Shown here: positions 61,156 to 64,000 of the stretch, piece after piece
Layout: each line of letters starts with the position of its first letter
How positions within the stretch are numbered: the stretch's first letter is position 1
Origin: Brevundimonas pishanensis
GTDB taxonomy: Bacteria; Pseudomonadota; Alphaproteobacteria; Caulobacterales; Caulobacteraceae
DNA length: 64,000 bases
NCBI RefSeq assembly: GCF_022750635.1
Contig: NZ_JAJKBG010000003.1
Span: forward strand, 310,001-374,000
Reading direction: 5' to 3'
Notes under the pieces: model-generated
Told to the model about the DNA's origin: nothing
What the model saw: only the letters and a program-made list of their open reading frames with translations
Database searches by the model: none
Translations under genes and position numbers: made by a program

Positions 61156-61857
61156 TTATGCCTCCTTCTGGCGGACAGTGCGCTGTTCGATGCGCTTTTC
61201 CGAAACGGTCTGGATCAGGCGGTCAACATAGACGCCCGGAGTGTGGATGTGGTCGGGATCAATGGAGCCGACCGGCACGATTTCCTCGACCTCGACGACG
61301 GTGACCTTACCGGCGGTGGCCATCATCGGGTTGAAGTTGCGGGCGGTCTTGCGGAACACAAGGTTGCCGCGCTCGTCGGCCTTCCACGCCTTGATGATGG
61401 CGAGGTCTGCGACAAGACCGGTTTCCATGATGTAGCGGCGACCGTCAAAGGTGCGCTCTTCCTTGCCTTCAGCGACCAGCGTGCCGACGCCGGTTGCGGT
61501 GAAGAAGGCTGGAATGCCGGCACCGCCGGCGCGAATGCGCTCGGCCAGCGTGCCTTGCGGGTTGAACTCCAGCTCCAGCTCGCCAGCCAGATACTGGCGC
61601 TCGAACTCTTTGTTCTCGCCCACATAGGACGAGATCATCTTCTTGATCTGGCGGGTTTCCAGAAGCTGGCCGAGGCCGAAGCCGTCCACGCCCGCATTGT
61701 TGGAAATGACTGTCAGGCCTTTGACGCCGCTGTCACGCAGACCGGCAATCAGGTTCTCGGGGATGCCGCACAGTCCGAAGCCACCGGACATGACGGTCAT
61801 GCCGTCAAACGTCAGTCCCTCCAGCGCGGACTTCACGTCAGCGAAGATCTTTCCCAT
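61156..61857 (-). CDS. 3-oxoacid CoA-transferase subunit A
   Basis: The 233-residue product has the alpha-subunit pattern [40 protein letters not shown] and [20 protein letters not shown], with the oxyanion-forming glycine-rich stretch [14 protein letters not shown]. It forms the enzyme with subunit B. I set the start at 61857 after GGGAGAGCC; a longer frame to 61875 adds six codons. Substrate choice between acetoacetate and 3-oxoadipate cannot be told here. Confidence 0.95.
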   Translation of the reverse strand: MGKIFADVKSALEGLTFDGMTVMSGGFGLCGIPENLIAGLRDSGVKGLTVISNNAGVDGFGLGQLLETRQIKKMISSYVGENKEFERQYLAGELELEFNPQGTLAERIRAGGAGIPAFFTATGVGTLVAEGKEERTFDGRRYIMETGLVADLAIIKAWKADERGNLVFRKTARNFNPMMATAGKVTVVEVEEIVPVGSIDPDHIHTPGVYVDRLIQTVSEKRIEQRTVRQKEA

Positions 61858-62032
61858 GGCTCTCCCTTTTTTCACCGTCTGATGAATATCGCGGTCTTAC
61901 CTTCCCATAAAGGGCGAAACGACGTGCGGCAAGATCGCGGACACATCGGTACAATATCCGGCTGTCGGTTGACGTGAACGGCAACGCCTCTCAAACACGT
62001 TCACATTAAGTCATCGCATCTGGAGGGCGTTC

Positions 62033-64000
62033 ATGCGTTTGCGAAACTTCTCGGTAGCCTGTGCGGCTTTGTTGCTGGCCAGCGGGGCACCGATGGTGGC
62101 CTTTGCCGACAGCCCGACCTACCAACAACCGCCTGCACCGATTGCACAGATCCTTGATGCGGCCCCGACACCGGGTGTGAGCGTCAGCCCTGACCGCAAG
62201 ACGCTGTTGCTGACCGAGCGCAGCAACCTGCCGTCAATTCAGGAACTGTCCGAGCCGATGCTGCGTCTGGGCGGTTATCGCATCAATCCGCGCAATAACG
62301 GTCGCGCCAATTCCCAGATGAGCTGGGTGAAGGGCCTCAGCTTCCAGCCTGTCGAGGGCGGTGAAGCCCGTCCTGTCTCGGGACTTCTGGCCAACGCCCG
62401 CCTGACTTCGGCAACCTGGTCGCCGGACGGCCAGAAGGTCGCCTTCCTCGTCAACGCTGAAAGCGGTCTGGAGCTGTGGGTTGCCACGGTGGCCGATGCC
62501 AAGGCCAAGCGCCTTACGCGCGGCATCGTAAATGCGACCGCCACCAGCGGTTTCGACTGGCAGCCTGACAGCAATGGTCTGCTGGTTCTGACAGTGCCGA
62601 CCAATCGCGGTCCGGCACCGGTAACCGACCGCCCTCCGACGGGTCCGGTCGTGGACGAGACGGGCGGCCGCGTGGCTCCTGTCCGTACCTATCAGGACCT
62701 GCTCAAGGACCCGATGGACGAAGCCCTGTTCGACTACTATTTCACCGCCCAACCGGCCTTCGTAAATCTGGACGGCCGACTGCGTACTGTGGGGCAGGCG
62801 GGTGTCTACATCGGCGCATCGCTGTCGCCGGATGGCCGCTACGTGCTGCAGACGCGCGTGAAGAAGCCGTACTCCTATATTGTGCCGACCAGCCTGTTCC
62901 CGAGCGAAACGGTTGTGACCGACCTGAACGGTCGTGCGGTGCACCAGTTGTCCGATCTGCCGCTGCGTGACAACATCCCGACCGCATTCGATGCTGTCGC
63001 AACCGGTCCGCGCGCCGTTAGCTGGCGTGCCGATGCCGATGCGACCCTCGTCTGGGCCGAAGCCCAAGACGGCGGCGACCCGCGCAATGCTTCGGAAGTG
63101 CGCGACCGCGTCTTCATGCTGCGTGCACCGTTCAATGATGCCGCAGTGGTGTTGGCCGATCTGAAGTCGCGCTACGCGGGCACCCAGTGGGGGCGTGACG
63201 ATGTGGCCATCGTTAACAGCCGCTGGTTCCAGAACCGTCAGGAAACCCGTCTGCTGGTCAATCCGTCCAACCCGCAGCAACAGCGTGTGCTGGTGCAGCG
63301 CAACTACCAGGACCGCTACAATGATCCGGGCTCCGTTATCGTCGAACCCAACGGTCGTGGCCGCAGCCTGATCCGCTTTACCGCCGACGGTCAGAAGGTG
63401 TTCGTCACCGGTGCAGGCGCGACCCGTGAAGGGGCCTATCCGTTCCTTGACGTGATGGACCTGAACAGCGGCGCAACCGAGCGTCTGTGGCGTTCGGCGC
63501 AGGGCGAGTACGAAACGCTCGTCGGTATTCTGGACGAGGACGGCCGTCGCCTTCTGACCAGCCACCAGACCAAGACCCAGCCGACCAACCTGCGTATCCG
63601 CAATCTGGATGGAAACGTCACGCCGCTGACCAACTTCCCCGATCCGGCTCCGCAACTGGCCGACGTTACCAGCCGCCTGATCACCTATACCCGCAAGGAC
63701 GGTGTCCAACTTTCGGGCACGCTGTATCTGCCGGCTGGCTATGACAAGGATCGTGACGGGCCGCTGCCGCTGCTGATGTGGGCCTATCCGGCAGAGTTCA
63801 CCGATGCGGCCGTGGCTGGTCAGGTCGTGGACAGCGACAACCGCTTCGTGCGCCCGTCGGGCAGCAGCCACCTGTTCCTGCTGACGCAGGGTTATGCCAT
63901 CCTCGACAACCCGACCATGCCGATCATCGGTGTGGACGGTGCCGAGCCGAACGACACCTATATCCAGCAGCTGTCGGACAGCGCCGAAGCGGCGGTGAGT
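62033..64000 (+). CDS. S9-type (prolyl oligopeptidase family) secreted peptidase, 3' end cut by window edge
   Basis: The 656 visible residues begin with a signal peptide (AALLLASGAPMVAFADS) and continue in one open frame to the right edge. The text has repeated beta-propeller units such as ATWSPDGQKVAFLVNAESGL and SLSPDGRYVLQTRVKKPYSY. The start of an alpha/beta-hydrolase domain follows (DGVQLSGTLYLPAGYDKDRD and PLPLLMWAYPAEF). The catalytic serine region is beyond the edge. The layout matches S9 family peptidases of the periplasm such as the glutamyl-endopeptidase group. GGAGGG precedes the ATG at 62033. The exact specificity is not shown. Confidence 0.88.
   Translation, partial: MRLRNFSVACAALLLASGAPMVAFADSPTYQQPPAPIAQILDAAPTPGVSVSPDRKTLLLTERSNLPSIQELSEPMLRLGGYRINPRNNGRANSQMSWVKGLSFQPVEGGEARPVSGLLANARLTSATWSPDGQKVAFLVNAESGLELWVATVADAKAKRLTRGIVNATATSGFDWQPDSNGLLVLTVPTNRGPAPVTDRPPTGPVVDETGGRVAPVRTYQDLLKDPMDEALFDYYFTAQPAFVNLDGRLRTVGQAGVYIGASLSPDGRYVLQTRVKKPYSYIVPTSLFPSETVVTDLNGRAVHQLSDLPLRDNIPTAFDAVATGPRAVSWRADADATLVWAEAQDGGDPRNASEVRDRVFMLRAPFNDAAVVLADLKSRYAGTQWGRDDVAIVNSRWFQNRQETRLLVNPSNPQQQRVLVQRNYQDRYNDPGSVIVEPNGRGRSLIRFTADGQKVFVTGAGATREGAYPFLDVMDLNSGATERLWRSAQGEYETLVGILDEDGRRLLTSHQTKTQPTNLRIRNLDGNVTPLTNFPDPAPQLADVTSRLITYTRKDGVQLSGTLYLPAGYDKDRDGPLPLLMWAYPAEFTDAAVAGQVVDSDNRFVRPSGSSHLFLLTQGYAILDNPTMPIIGVDGAEPNDTYIQQLSDSAEAAVS

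Noticed and set aside
62234..63871. 545-codon frame on the minus strand
   Set aside because: It is antisense to the S9 peptidase gene, whose signal peptide and propeller units are clear.
1..64000. CRISPR arrays, tRNA or rRNA genes, insertion sequences, phage genes
   Set aside because: I looked for regular repeats, tRNA-like folds and transposase or integrase motifs and found none that could be supported.

Overview
The window reads as chromosomal DNA of an alphaproteobacterium of the Caulobacterales (Caulobacter/Brevundimonas type). Evidence: high GC; a SciP gene (CtrA-inhibitor family) beside a flagellar hook operon; an RcdA gene (regulator of CtrA degradation) next to a DUF1192 gene; a TrcR/DUF1013 gene; a PhoR-PstCAB-PhoU-PhoB cluster without pstS; COQ9 next to rpsU; and sigma-54-type promoters between divergent hook and hook-junction operons. 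I assign the order confidently and the genus only tentatively. I see no rRNA, tRNA, CRISPR, insertion sequence, prophage or plasmid gene: this is ordinary, densely packed core genome.

Layout. 1-2.5 kb: an ScfR/RamB-type regulator (cut by the window edge) divergent from isocitrate lyase, with repeated TGTGAC operator elements between them. 2.5-4.8 kb: a membrane hybrid histidine kinase. 4.9-11.6 kb: the phosphate regulon (phoR, Pho box, pstC, pstA, pstB, phoU, phoB). 11.7-19.9 kb: Hsp33, a membrane-anchored helical-repeat protein, a SerB-SerA fusion enzyme, a GDSL esterase autotransporter and an ABC-2 exporter pair. 20-25.4 kb: rpsU (apparent CTG start), COQ9, purEK, a diguanylate cyclase, an Lrp regulator, and ubiX with a small partner. 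25.5-31.3 kb: a small YdcH protein, TrcR, a secreted CVNH/crystallin protein, a quinone oxidoreductase, DUF1192, RcdA, an L,D-transpeptidase and L31. 31.4-38.3 kb: an ABC exporter, a glycerophosphodiesterase, an inositol-phosphatase family enzyme, EF-P, bacterioferritin, Bfd and ThiE, with iron boxes. 38.3-49.5 kb: a histidine kinase, an ecotin lipoprotein, thiolase, a thioesterase with divergent HxlR regulator, a Tat-type DOPA-dioxygenase-family protein, a CHASE3-GAF-GGDEF cyclase, MnmA and SciP. 49.6-56.8 kb: fliK-flgD-flgE divergent from flgK-flgL. 56.9-60.4 kb: a four-gene MlaE/MlaF/MlaD/lipoprotein lipid-transport operon. 60.5-61.9 kb: a two-subunit CoA-transferase. 62.0-64.0 kb: the 5' part of an S9-type peptidase.

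How it fits together. Phosphate limitation would be sensed by PhoR and the Pst permease and answered through PhoB at the Pho box before pstC. Isocitrate lyase control by an acyl-CoA-responsive regulator, together with the thiolase, thioesterase and CoA-transferase genes, suggests active short-chain acyl-CoA metabolism. Two near-identical iron-box sequences, one before bfd and one before an unannotated 53-codon frame, point to Fur-type control. Flagellar assembly and cell-cycle control are linked by the hook operons next to sciP.

I found no clearly new multigene defence or mobile system. The most unusual items are the SerB-SerA fusion, the CTG-initiated rpsU, the CVNH plus beta/gamma-crystallin protein, the iron-box-driven small frame, the ecotin lipoprotein with a leucine P1 residue, and the twin-arginine leader on a DOPA-dioxygenase-family protein. 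Start sites and motif positions were worked out by eye; no database search was run.
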